Position numbers and translations under genes: made by a program. A stretch of 36,008 nucleotides of DNA from Porogramme epimiltina (taxonomy: Eukaryota; Basidiomycota; Agaricomycetes; Polyporales; Polyporaceae). The DNA lies in the NCBI GenBank assembly GCA_900155495.1, contig FTLJ01000009.1, positions 1-36,008 on the forward strand, given 5' to 3'. Below, piece by piece: positions 25,744 to 36,008 of the stretch. The notes under the pieces were generated by a model. The model was not told where the DNA came from. It saw only the letters and a list, made by a program, of their open reading frames with translations, and did not search any database. The stretch's first letter is position 1; the number at the start of each line of letters is the position of its first letter.

Positions 25744-26688
25744 GTGTTCGGCATGAAGAGACCACATAACTGATATAGAAGGCTCCCAGTGAAAGCCGCT
25801 TAGGCGAGGGTACGAAGTAGAGCTGTAACACAAATGTATATGCGTTGGTATGTACGCTCTGAACGGGATTTGAATTGTCACAATCAAGCGGCGAGGACGG
25901 GTGCATGCTCGCGATTTTTTCCCTGAATCTTTGAAGTTTCAGGATCATCTTATACACGAGAACTGGCTGTCATAAGAACCCTCAGCTCGAGCCGAAAGAC
26001 CGCGTCGGCAGTTCACTAGTTGCGATCAAGTGATAGGGAATCCCTTAGAGACACGCCGGTATCACCACCACTCCGAGCAACCAGTTCTACGTGGCATCTC
26101 AATCTCTGTTTCCAGACTTGAGGAAGCAGATCGGGGTTATCCATGATAAGGAAGCTCCATGTGACACACAGGTAAGGGCTTCATCGCTTTAATGTATGCC
26201 TCGTTGACATAGCTGATAGGCAATTTGAACACAATACCCGGTAGGCTCAGACCACTTCACACTACCATGTTTCATGCCAGGCTGAGAATGGCACATCCAT
26301 GTGCGGTGCATACATTTTCAAGCTCGACGCGCACTGCCCTGGGGCCGTACGATCACGGTTGACCAATCGCTGTCACCAAGAAGGTGGACACCATGGCCGC
26401 TTTGGCAGAGTTCATTCCCAATGCTAATGGGCTCCTCCATTCATCGCAAACGTCCCACACGAGCGTCACATATTTGTACTTTGTTACCCTATATATGTGT
26501 ATGTTCTCCGGGTATGAATAAGCCTCTCAACCACATTACACGTAACTGCTGTGCGTCGGAACAACACGCGTTCTCATGCCCAGATGTATATAACATAACA
26601 CATTGGGGGCTCTACTGCCCTCTCATCGACACCCACTACCATCGGTCTTTCGCCTACGCCTCGAACTACTCATCGTGAAGTTCTCACT
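25744..26688 (+). repeat. Spacer block between ADE13 and HET gene B (copy 3)
   Basis: It is colinear with 17,660-18,587 and shows the uninterrupted form of the site that carries the MITE-like element in the last cassette (TTTTTTCCCTGAATCTTTGA at about 25,914-25,935). It ends with the HET gene B promoter and leader. No gene is assigned. Confidence 0.75.
26363..26519 (+). promoter_or_regulatory. Core promoter of HET gene B (CCAAT + altered TATA)
   Basis: CCAAT lies at 26,363-26,367. The position equivalent to gene A's TATAAATA reads TATGAATA at 26,513-26,520. A different TATA-like run, CTATATATG, lies at 26,490-26,498. Expression strength or start site may therefore differ from gene A. Confidence 0.5.
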
Positions 26689-29600
26689 ATGCAACAGGAC
26701 CCTCAAGAACACGGCTTCGCACCCATTCCAAACCATCCATCTATACAAGACTCCAACCCCCTGGAGACACCGGATGGAAGTCTATCGGCCACGCCGGGGC
26801 CGGGCTCTGCATCTCAATACACTGTGATGACTGGGGGAGCTCCTTCCGAGCCTCCTGCCCGTGATGGTAATGGAGAAAGTTCGGCTGCTCAGGTACATAT
26901 TTTGTTTGTCTCGTTGGATCACGATTGCTCCGGCCTCCCTTTCATTCAAAGCTAATGTCGTCGACAGGATATGGATATCGACGATGGAGTATCGTCGCCC
27001 CATTCCAGAGGTCAGAACAACTTATTATACCCCGCGACCTAATGATCAGGTGTCCTTACCTGTTGTTAATACAGATGCCATGTCTCAGGACGAAGATACA
27101 GATGCCATGTCCCAGGACGAAGATACGGATTCCATGTCTCAGGACGGAGACTCAGACTACTCACACGAGACCTCCGAGGATTACTCAATTGACGATATCA
27201 CATCCCTCCAAAGAGATGCCCCAAAGCTGTTGGCCATTCCATTTGGAGAGAATCCCTCCCGACCTCCCCGCCCTGAGTTCCCTGATTTCATTGTTCCGTA
27301 TCTCGGCGAGACCCTACCGTACGACGGTGGAGAGCTTGAAACGTACCCAGACCGGCATAACTGGGCAGTTAATCACCAGGATGACCAATGCCACCCGCTA
27401 TGTCCCCCAGGAATATGCTATGATACAGTTCCCGACGACTCGAATGAGCGCCGTCACTATTATCGAAAGCATGGTCCAATTTCTCCGATGCTATCGCGCA
27501 CAGATAACTCCACCGTTACGGGCACAAGCAAAGCCGCCTTCCTCCAATCATGGCTTTTCTTCGGGACCCTTCATGAGGTATCCAACATGTGCGGAACCTC
27601 CATCGATGTCCAGGCGGAGTTTCTCATCGATGACGGGCGCCGCGTCTCTACCGCCGCGCTGAATGGGCTTGCCGCGCGTTGGTTCTCTTCACTCAAACCT
27701 GAGGAGGTGGGAAACAAGGCGTTCATGGGACGGATCATTACGCTCTGCCGAAGAATGGTCCTGCTTACTGCCAAAGAGGTCTCAAACCGTCATCAGGTTG
27801 AGGAGGAGCCGGTCTTTCGGTACACATTTGACGAGGCTCTGGTTTTGCATTCCATCAACCTCCTAGTCCGCGTCATATCACTACACCTATTGCTTCACGC
27901 CCTCTCGCCGTCCATCACACACCGCTGCGGAGAATATTATGCACGCTTGATCTCTTCCACCCTAGTTAATCCTCCGTCGGAGTCGTCTATGCAAGAAGGG
28001 TTCAGAATGCCACTCACCGATATTTCCGCGGTTGGAGAGAGGTCTCACGGATGGTGCAAGACCGAGCTGGAAGCGCTGGGCTGGTACTATATGCCCTTCG
28101 CCACGGTCCTCGACCGGCCTTTCGCGCGAAACCACTCTGCGTGTAAAGGTCCACTATGCAGCGCATACCAAGTTGATGAAGATGCCTACACCACCGCACA
28201 TATTACAGACGACTGCTGGAGTCAAGGATGCTCTATGGTCGAAGTCAACGTAAAGGATATCATCGAGATACTGGATCGGGATGAAATACCTGTGGTTGTT
28301 ATCCGTGAAGATCTGAACCTGGAGGTCGTAAGTGGAGGTATTGAGTACCCGTACACCGCAATATCCCATATCTGTGAGTGATTTTCCTCACTTATGCCTG
28401 CAATGATGTGGCATGCTCATATTTATCAGGGGCAGACGGGCTCGGAAACCCGACAAAGAACGCGTTACCCCGGTGTCAAGTCCGTCGTATCTACGACTAT
28501 GTTTCTAGCTTGCAGAGCACCTATCATGGTGGTATTCGGCAAGCAGGTGATTTCTCTTGCGCCATATGGATGGACACGCTGTCCGTGCCCGTGGATCCGC
28601 AATTCAAGCAATCTCGTCAGCATGCCATACACCTCATGGCGAAAACATTCCGTAAGGCGACCACTGTCCTGGTCCTTGACAAGGAACTCCTGATGGTCCC
28701 CGCCGCAACATCGTCTTTCGTGGAACTGGCACTGCGAATCACCTCCAGCGGGTGGATGAAGCGCTTGTGGACCCTAGAGGAGATGGCATTCTCATTAAAG
28801 CCTATTGACACAATATCAGGGGACAATGACAGCTCGCCAGATCATAAGGGCACTGGGACAACGCCAGCGCCGGACACGCGGGCCATTTCCACTCATATTC
28901 CTGCGAGACATCGCCTCTACCTTCAGATGCAAGATGGTCCATTCTCTCCTTGGGAATACGTGTCTAGCAGTCACTCCGATATGTATTCAAGAATATCGCC
29001 ACTGAGACCAGAGATAGGACAAACCGCACTCTGGGCACAATTCGGCATGACCATTATCACAGATTGGAGACACGCGCTTCCCTTCCCTGGATTCCTATCA
29101 TTTGCAAAATATAGAGAATCTGTAGGCAGAAGTCTCCTCGAATGCCTTAATGGACGTTCAACCAGTAAGATCGAAGATATTCCCATTTGCGCCGCTTCTA
29201 TCTTCGACATGGACCTCAATTGTATCCTCTCCGCTGAGGACACACATCATCGCTTTGCAGCCTTCTATCGACAGCTTGGTACAATCCCAGAGAATGTCCT
29301 ATGGGCAACTCACGATCCTTCCGTCAATAAGGTGGCCATTGCACCCTTCCGCTGGGCTCCAATTCACTTTACAGCTATCGATAGGATACCGGTTTGCTGG
29401 TATGGCGATGAGGTGGCTTGCGATGAACAGGGCTTGCATATCAGTCATGCAGGCTTCATTCTCCATACAAACTCCATATTCCACGAACCTCGTCAACTTG
29501 TCCAATACTCGGCTGAAGCGGACGGTTTGGACGGCGGCTCGGACTCCTCATCATCTTTGTTTGGGGCTATTCTATTATACAAACACCAACAAAATCCAGA

Positions 29601-29925
29601 TCCACAATTGTCATACTTGGATATCACGCCACCAACCCTTCGAGATGTTGAACCTCCCACCCAAAGCGCTAGCATACCCAAGTTAGCGGTCATCATCAAT
29701 GAAGGCGGTTTTCCGGGGAACCGTAACGCTATTATCATACGCATTGAAAACACTCCAGCTGGTGACAAATCCGAAGCCGATGCCGAGGAGATTGTTGGAA
29801 AGGTTATTGGCTACAGATTTTTCGTTCCCCCGCATTTTCCTAACGTCGGTGCTTGCTGGAGTACTAAGATGGACACGATCTTCTGCACACCCTTGGGAAA
29901 GGATCAGAAATGGTGTATTACCTGA
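26689..29925 (+). CDS. HET-domain (heterokaryon-incompatibility type) protein B, four exons, intact
   Basis: Exons are 26689-26892, 26968-27010, 27075-28373 and 28430-29925. Introns of 75, 64 and 56 bases have GT..AG ends, and the total is 3042 coding bases (1013 residues). The layout is as in protein A: an acidic N-terminus with DAMSQDEDT repeats, early cysteines (CHPLCPPGICYD), late cysteines (CKGPLC .. DDCWSQGC) and a HET domain with YPYTAISHIWADGLGNP, AIWMDTLSVPVDPQF, AKTFRKATTVLVLDKE and GWMKRLWTLEEM, where the Trp is again split by intron 3. A long C-terminal region ends CTPLGKDQKWCIT. It differs from A by net +6 residues, all in exon 3 (repeats +4, two single-residue gains), and by many scattered substitutions (for example C to S in DTLC/DTLS). 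Both genes being open over 1000 codons while their neighbours decay argues for selection. The specificity partner is unknown. Confidence 0.88.
27075..27148 (+). repeat. 27-base coding minisatellite with an internal splice-acceptor copy in HET gene B
   Basis: Units encode DAMSQDEDT, DAMSQDEDT and DSMSQDGDS. Intron 2 ends ATACAG at 27,074, and the same ATACAG followed by ATGCCATG recurs at 27,096-27,101 exactly 27 bases later. Each repeat therefore carries a potential in-frame acceptor. Confidence 0.8.
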
Positions 29926-32363
29926 CTGGAATGCTGATTGATATGTACCACGGACACAACTTTGTTGAGTCGGCGAACAAGCTTCCCAGTTCTTTTTGCT
30001 CTGCGATGTAGTAGTGTTTATGTAGTATTGCACAAATCGAGGAAATATGCACGCTGATGTGCATCCTGCGCGGCTGCCCAGTGCAGCCACCTCAAAACGA
30101 CTGCGCGCGACGCGCGCGCACCCTAAAAGCACGATCGTCTTCCGGACGACGCCGCACCACAACCCCGTCCCGATCGTTCTCTCGCGCCCGTATTTCCTGT
30201 GTTTCGCCGGCTCATGTACCGTTTATCCACACAGTTTTCGGTCCCTCCTGTATGTATTTAATCCCTGCCTTCGAGCAGACGAATCCCAGCTTTGTTTTGT
30301 CACCTTCCGGCTCACTCGTCTTCGTCGCCCCTTCTCAGCTCGCGCATCGGCGCACTCGTCTTTCGTATTTTCTCCATCTCGTTGTTTTATCGACAGTGTC
30401 TCACGTCCGCCTCCGGCCTCCTACCTTCGCCTCGGCCTTCGGCCTCGGCCCTCTCTTTCCTCTCACTCCCCGCGCGCAAGCTTGCCCGACTCGCCTCCGT
30501 GACCCTCGCCCCCAGCAGACCTCCCGGTCCGCGTCACATCAACGCTTACGACGAGCACTGTCGGTCACGCCGTGGACACCAGCGCGCACCCCCAACACGC
30601 TCGTCTCCAAGCACGATATTGTGGATAGAATTTTGGCGCGGTTGGTTCTGCGCGATTGCTTTCAAATGAACCGGACGGGCCTCTGCCTCCTAGAGTACTC
30701 CAGGGCGCGAGCGCCGTGTCGCGTCGAGGCAAAGCTCATCTTCGCTGCAGCCTGAAGCGCCAGCCACGCGACTGGTTGGTGTGACAGATTCTCCCGCAGG
30801 GCGACTTCCGTGCGCTCGCGCGGCAGTCGTAAGGCCAGACCGAAGCCCTCGGACACGTTCGTGCGCGCCGCCGCGCGCGTCGGGCTCAACCCCACCGCGG
30901 CGTGTCTCCGCTCGGTCCCGGGAGGTGCTCCGCGCGCATTGAACGCGCGCGCTTGGAGGCTCTCTGTCACTACGTTGCGATAGACGTCGCGGACCTAGAG
31001 TAATTGCTTGTCGCGCGCGGCCGCGCGGAATGGGCGATCGTCCTCGCGCCGCGCGAGGGGCCGGGCGAAGCGCGCGTCGGTTTCCCTAATGCGGATTGCC
31101 GCGCGGCGGACGGCGACGGAGAGATCGTCGGGGAGATCGTCGGGTGCTGTGGGTATCTCTTGGAGGCCAGGTCGTCCGAGCTCGCGGCTCCGGGCCTGGG
31201 CGATGAGGCCGCCCGAGAGGCCCTTGAAGTTTACATGTGCGCGGCGGAGGAGTAGGGGGTGGTCGATAACGTGACTCGCGGCGTTGCGCTTGCGTTTCGA
31301 CGGTTCTGTCAATCCTGTCGGTGTAAGTTCGTGCGGCCATACGGATGTTTACTTCCAGGTTCGTCTACCCCGCGCGGCGTTCCCGGCTAGTGGGGCGGGC
31401 ACTGTGTCTGGTGGATTAGGTTGGACAGGGACGCGTCATACGCTTGGGAGATTCACCTATGCCGCGCTCCCGAGCGAGCTCCTTCTTGGCGAATCCTCCA
31501 CCGTCGTGCATCCTTCCCAGCACTCGAGGAGGGACGTCTATCGCCGCATGACACCTGTGGTCCCAGATACGAGCTCGCGCCAGAAGATGGTGGCTCGACA
31601 GGAGGGCGTTTGTGTGCGTTCTGGGCCCCCCTAGGGGGCCTAATCGAGGGTGGGCGGGGCGGCGCAAACGTACATGGCTGCGGGCCATGCCATGGCGACG
31701 CTTCGCTCGGGAGGGACCGTGTGGCCATCTGGGGGGATCGCGCTATATCGTTGGGCATCCGTGGACAGCGCGCGGGCGGGGCGCACGCTGGGGGGTCACG
31801 GGAACCAGCTAGGGTGGATGCTGCGGGATTCGAGAGCTGCTTGGGAGATGCGAGTGGGGTTTGATACGGTTAGAGCCGCACGCGTTTGAGGAGAGGGAGT
31901 CCGTACATGTTCCGTGTCGCAGGGGTTGATCATCTGGAATTGAGTGGGGCGCGGCGGGCGGGTGAGTCAAAGTAGGCTTGGGTGGGCGATCCGCTGGCCA
32001 CAGAGAAGGCCGCTCCTCTCCTCTTGCTCTCCTCTCCGGAGCAACTCGGGCTCTGGAGCGCCGATCGGGGACCTCGTCGTAGGGCGGACCTGTATGTGCT
32101 TGGGGTGGGCGATCGTACACAAGAACTGAAGACGATCGGGGGAGGAGCTGCGAAGGGAGAGCCTCTCCATTGTCCAAAGGCTATCCAGATCCTGGATGCA
32201 CGCGCTTGGGCACGGACAAGGCGCAGTGCCTGGCGTGCCGGCACGGGGGGTGCCGGTGGGCGCCTATAGCCGATGCATGACGAGCGGATCCGCGATATTC
32301 TCCAGATCTTCGTTCGTTTCCGGCTCTGACTCCTTTTCACTCACCGTCATCTCGTCGGCAACT
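29926..32363 (+). repeat. Intergenic block between HET gene B and ADE13 copy 4 (most complete copy)
   Basis: It is colinear with 10,459-12,269 and, reversed, with 5,414-3,657, but has extra sequence at about 30,060-30,540 that is pyrimidine-rich on the plus strand. Conserved landmarks are GAGCACTGTCGGTCACGC near 30,554, GACAGATTCTCCCGCAGGG near 30,783 and GATCATCTGGAATTGAGTGGGG near 31,928. Apart from the unidentified frame at 31,004-31,255 no gene is evident. It should hold the ADE13 leader and promoter. Confidence 0.7.
31004..31255 (+). other. Conserved open frame in the intergenic block, unidentified (copy 3)
   Basis: It reads LVARGRAEWAIVLAPREG, VGFPNADCRAADGDGE, GYLLEARSSELAAPGLGDEA and AREALEVYMCAAEE-stop. 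It shares blocks with the frames at 4,858-4,631 (minus) and 11,013-11,348. The family is not recognised and coding status is doubtful. Confidence 0.3.
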
Positions 32364-34264
32364 GTGGAGGCTACGGACACGTACCAGACACCCCTCTCAA
32401 TGTTCCACCCGCCCCCCTCTCATTCCTTCGACCCTGCGAGCCGGACATCTATGCAAGCAAGGAAATGGCCCACCTCTTCTCTTCGGCCGTGCGTCCCCCG
32501 TGTCGTCGTTCTGCTCACCCCTCACAGCAGTACAGAACCGGTTCCACACCTGGAGGAAGCTGTGGCTGAACTTTGCGATTGCGGAGAAGGAGCTGGGACT
32601 GCCGGTCTCGGACGAGGCCGTCGAGCAGATGAAGGGGAACCTGGTGCGTTCAACACGCTTTTCTGAAACACCGCAACTGCTAATATCTTCCGTACGTCAT
32701 AGCATCTTGATGCAAACCAATTCGAAATAGCGGCTGCAGAGGAGAAGAAGCGTCGGCACGACGTCATGACCCACGTCCACACATTTGGCGAGGTCGCCCC
32801 TGCTGTCGGGATTATCTAGTCCGTGCTCGTATACATTCATCGCGCTCGCCCCGGGCCCCCGCCCATGCCTATTCTCACCAGCCTCGGCGCAACGTCGTGC
32901 TTGCCACTGCTACGTGACCGTGTGCGTCAATCCCATTACCCTCTCCCATGTACCACAACACTGACGCCCCGTGTAGCAACGCGAACCTGATTTTCATTCG
33001 CGAGGCACTCACCCTCCTTCTTCAAAAGCTCGCCGTCGTGATCGATCGCTTCTCTGCATTTGCGGCCCAGTACCGCGACTTGCCTACGCTCGGCTTCACC
33101 CACTTCCAGCCCGCACAACTCACGACGGTTGGCAAGCGTGCTACCCTCTGGCTTCAGGTGTGTATTGGCCTTTTTGTGCGCGCATTGGGCGTGTATGAAC
33201 GCCCGCATAGGAACTCCTGTGGGACCTGCGCAACATCAAACGCGCGCGCGACGACATTGGCTTCCGAGGCGTTAAGGGAACCACGGGCACCCAGGCGAGC
33301 TTCCTGGCCCTCTTCGACGGTGACCATGACAAGGTGAGCCCCCATTCCGCCCCCCGCCTTCGCATCCCCTCATTCGAGCGTGTGTAGGTGGAGGAACTGG
33401 ACCGGCGCGTCACGGAGCTCTCCGGGTTCACCGATGCCTACCCCGTCACGTCCCAAACGTACTCGCGCAAGATCGACATCGACGTCCTCGCGCCCCTCGC
33501 ATCCTTCGGCGCGACCGCCCACAAGCTCGCGACAGACCTCCGCCTCCTCGCGAACCTGAAGGAGGCCGAGGAGCCGTTCGAGTCCACCCAGATTGGCTCT
33601 TCCGCGATGGCGTACAAGCGCAACCCGATGCGGTCCGAGCGCGTGTGCTCGCTCGCGCGGCATCTCATGGTCCTGCACCAGAACGCGCTCGGGACTGCGA
33701 GCGTGCAGTGGTTCGAGCGGACGCTGGACGACAGTGCGAACCGGCGCATCACGCTCCCCGAGGCGTTCTTGACGGCGGACATTGTTCTCACCACTCTCCA
33801 GAACGTGAGCGAGGGCCTCGTCGTGTACCCGCGGGTGATCGCTCGCCGGATTGCGTAGGAGCTGCCGTTCATGGCGACGGAGAACATCATCATGGCGCTC
33901 GTCAAGTCCGGCGGGGACCGGCAGGAGGCGCACGAAAAGATCCGGGTACGTGGTTCCCTTTCCTTCTCCCGCCCCCCTCTAGGGATATTTGGCTGATTGG
34001 CGCCCCTAGGTCCTCTCGCACGAGGCCGCGCACCAGGTGAAGCAGCTCGGACTCGACAACGACCTCATTGAACGCGTGCGCGCGGACCCGTACTTTGACC
34101 CAATCAAGGGCCAGCTCGACGCGCTCCTCGACCCGAAGACGTTCGTCGGACGCGCACCTGAGCAGGTGGACAAGTTCCTCGCGGACTGGGTGCGTCCCGC
34201 GCTCGCGGACGCGGAACTACAGACGGCGCTTGGAAAGGCTGGTAAGGCAGAGCTGAATGTGTAG
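32364..34264 (+). pseudogene. ADE13: Adenylosuccinate lyase pseudogene, full-length span (ADE13 copy 4)
   Basis: This is the best-preserved lyase copy. The start is GTG (32,364-32,366) in place of the ATG seen in copy 1, and the first intron's acceptor region has lost about 11 bases. Then come [66 protein letters not shown], an intron, [39 protein letters not shown], an intron, [34 protein letters not shown], the intact signature [17 protein letters not shown] and [20 protein letters not shown] premature TAG at 33,856-33,858 (Gln codon in IAQELPF) follows, then [18 protein letters not shown], an intron, and [15 protein letters not shown] to KAELNV-stop at 34,264. Loss of the start, a damaged acceptor and a stop late in the gene make it non-functional. 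Confidence 0.87.
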
Positions 34265-34452
34265 GCGTTTGGTATGAAGAGACCGCGTAAAAGATGTAGA
34301 AGGCTCCTAGCGAAAGTCGTTTAGGCGCGGGCGCGAAGTAGAAGTGTAACACAAATGTATATGTGTTGGCATGTACGCTCTGAACTAAACAGCCACGATC
34401 AAGCAGCGAGGGCGGGTGCGTGCTCGCGATTTTTTCCCTGAGTCTTGGAAGT

Positions 34453-35294
34453 ATGATGGCAGATTTGTACATTTAATAGTTTCCGCGCTCATAGTCTATT
34501 AGCCGAGCCGCGCGCTACATATTGCGCGCGCACATATATATTTTCCCGCACCGAGCATATATACTTTTTTCAGCTTCGATTTTTTTGGCAAAAGAACCCT
34601 CCCATACGTAGGGGGGAGGTATCGGGGCTACGTTCCGCCTAAAATACGAGTGAAAACCACACTCTCGGAGGCTCCAAAGCTGTCGGAGTAGGAGAATACC
34701 CAAATATGGTAACTATGCGGGCTTATAATCGGTTGAATTGAAGTCTACTATTAATGGTTCTAATGGATACAAAAGTTACAATAGATTAATGAATCCTAGG
34801 AATAGAAGTAAGATATCAAATTGGTGAGTATACGAGTACTACTAGAGCCGTTCTAGGGAGTCATGGGGACATCCCCGTACGAAGTGAGCACCGGGGCGGG
34901 GAAGGAGGCTCCTCGGACGGAGGGCAAGTCGGAGGCGCCCAGTGAGGGCGGTCCGTAGTGCCGCACCTCCCGAATTCGGACGCCCCTCTCTCCCCTACTT
35001 GAGGGACGTTCCTCCCTTGTTGTACCCCCTAAAAATTTATTTTCGTGCTCCACAGTCATGTGCAAATGTGCTCCAGGTGTTTTTATGGAAGAAACTCGGA
35101 AAAGGACGAACCTGGGGACATCGAGGTCGAGGGGCCCCCAGTTCGGCGCCTAAACTAGGAGGGCCCCTCAAGGTCGCATTGGGCGTCTAACGCGCGCTTA
35201 CATCAAAATATGAGCGCGATTTCGTGTTATGTGAGCGCGTTGGCTTATTAACGTGTGTTAGAACTGATTTATTAATGTACAGATCTGCCGCCAT
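34453..35294. mobile_element. Non-autonomous DNA transposon (MITE-like), 842 bp
   Basis: The insertion is defined by comparison with three uninterrupted spacer copies. Ends are inverted: left ATGATGGCAGATTTGTACAT, right (reverse complement) ATGGCGGCAGATCTGTACAT, continuing into TTTAATA and TTAATA. The flanks TTGGAAGT (34,445-34,452) and ATGGAAGT (35,295-35,302) match at 7 of 8 bases and fit an 8-base target duplication, as made by hAT-type transposases. Subterminal TGAGCGCG motifs occur near both ends (about 34,484-34,491 reversed, and 35,210 and 35,231). No transposase is encoded. The element is AT-richer at its ends than its surroundings. Confidence 0.75.
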
Positions 35295-35710
35295 ATGGAA
35301 GTGTCAGAATCATCTATACACGAGAACTAGGTGTCATAGGATCCTTCAGCTCGAGCCGAAAGACTGCGTCGGCGGTTCACTAGTTGCGATCAAGTGACAG
35401 GGAATCCCTTAAAGACACGCCGATATCACCACTCCGAGCAACCAGTTCTACGTGGTATCTCAATTTCTATTTCCAGAATTGAGGAAGAAGATCGGGTTTA
35501 TCCATGATAAGGAAGCTCCATACAGGTAAGGACTTCATCCATTTAATGTATGCCTCGTTTACATAGCTGACAGGCAAGCGTGAACCCAATGCCCGGCAGG
35601 CTCAGACTACTTCTCACTTGGTCTGCCCCAGGCTGAGAACACGCCCACGTGCGGTGCATTAATTTTCGAGTTCGGCGTGCCCTACCCTCGGGCAGTACGG
35701 TCACCGTCTG

Positions 35711-35852
35711 CCAATTACTAAGGCGGTGGACGTCATAGCTGCTTTGGTATGGCTCATTCCCAACACCAAAGGATGTCTCCATTCATCGCAGACGTCCCGC
35801 ACCATTTATGTACTTTGCCCCCTCATATATGTATATTCTCTGGGTATAAATA
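35711..35852 (+). promoter_or_regulatory. Core promoter of the right-edge HET copy (CCAAT + TATA)
   Basis: CCAAT lies at 35,711-35,715 and TATAAATA at 35,845-35,852. The layout is as in gene A, but the leader is shortened, so the TATA is only about 110 bases before the ATG at 35,956. Confidence 0.6.
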
Positions 35853-35955
35853 GTCCTTCCAACTAATTGCTGTGCGTCGGAACAACACGCGTTTTCATGC
35901 TGAGATGTATATAACAGAAGTGCTTGGGGGCTCTACTCATCGTAAAGTTCTCACT

Positions 35956-36008
35956 ATGCAACAGGCAACCGTGGCTTCCATGATTGTAATACAAAACCCC
36001 ACGAACCT
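35956..36008 (+). pseudogene. Start of a further HET copy (P5), diverged, runs off window
   Basis: The context TTCTCACTATGCAACAGG is identical to the start of HET genes A and B (MQQ..). After that the sequence departs from DPQEHGFAP, reading ATVASMIVIQNPTN, partly because a small deletion changes the frame. Too little is visible to judge the remainder. Marked as a probable pseudogene because the N-terminus is not preserved. Confidence 0.5.

Larger units (their letters stand above)
34265..35955 (+). repeat. Spacer block with transposon insertion (copy 4)
   Basis: It is colinear with 25,744-26,688 on both sides of an 842-base insertion (34,453-35,294). Just before the HET start, a stretch of about 54 bases of the leader present in gene A is missing. 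The 5-base word CTACT stands at the join and at both edges of the missing stretch in gene A. Confidence 0.75.

Overview
This window comes from a filamentous fungus, most likely an Agaricomycete (mushroom-forming basidiomycete). The grounds are many 50-75 base GT..AG introns, HET-domain genes of the basidiomycete type, and fragments resembling fungal Med14, polyubiquitin, a DUF4139/mucoidy-inhibitor-like protein and a pepsin-type protease. I see no bacterial operons, tRNA, rRNA or CRISPR. All names come from reading motifs by eye; no search was run.

The organising principle is a repeated cassette of about 8-9 kb: a HET-domain (heterokaryon-incompatibility type) gene, a roughly 1.8-2.4 kb intergenic block, an adenylosuccinate lyase (ADE13-like) copy, a roughly 0.9 kb spacer carrying the next HET promoter, and the next HET gene. 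The cassettes lie in two arms that meet head to head near 9.9-10.1 kb. The left arm (1-9,900) is on the minus strand and the right arm (10,084-36,008) on the plus strand.

Left arm, read along the minus strand: a truncated HET copy (9,900-7,681), a captured polyubiquitin piece (7,680-7,113), a second 5'-truncated HET copy (7,112-5,415), intergenic block, a dead ADE13 copy (3,656-1,779), spacer, a chimeric HET remnant (912-207) and another polyubiquitin piece running off the window. Right arm: a HET 3' fragment (10,084-10,458), intergenic block, an ADE13 copy split by a 3.55 kb insert made of other gene fragments (12,270-17,659), intact HET gene A (18,588-21,803), a stretch replaced by a Med14-like fragment and an unidentified stretch (about 22,095-24,807), a 5'-truncated ADE13, intact HET gene B (26,689-29,925), a full intergenic block, an ADE13 pseudogene (32,364-34,264), a spacer interrupted by an 842 bp MITE-like element, and the start of a further HET copy.

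Two HET genes are open along their whole length with four exons each (1007 and 1013 residues). Every ADE13 copy carries disabling lesions, so the lyase pieces look like passengers duplicated with the HET genes, and a working ADE13 must lie elsewhere. The likely biology is a birth-and-death cluster of allorecognition/cell-death genes that keeps breaking, rearranging and picking up pieces of other genes.
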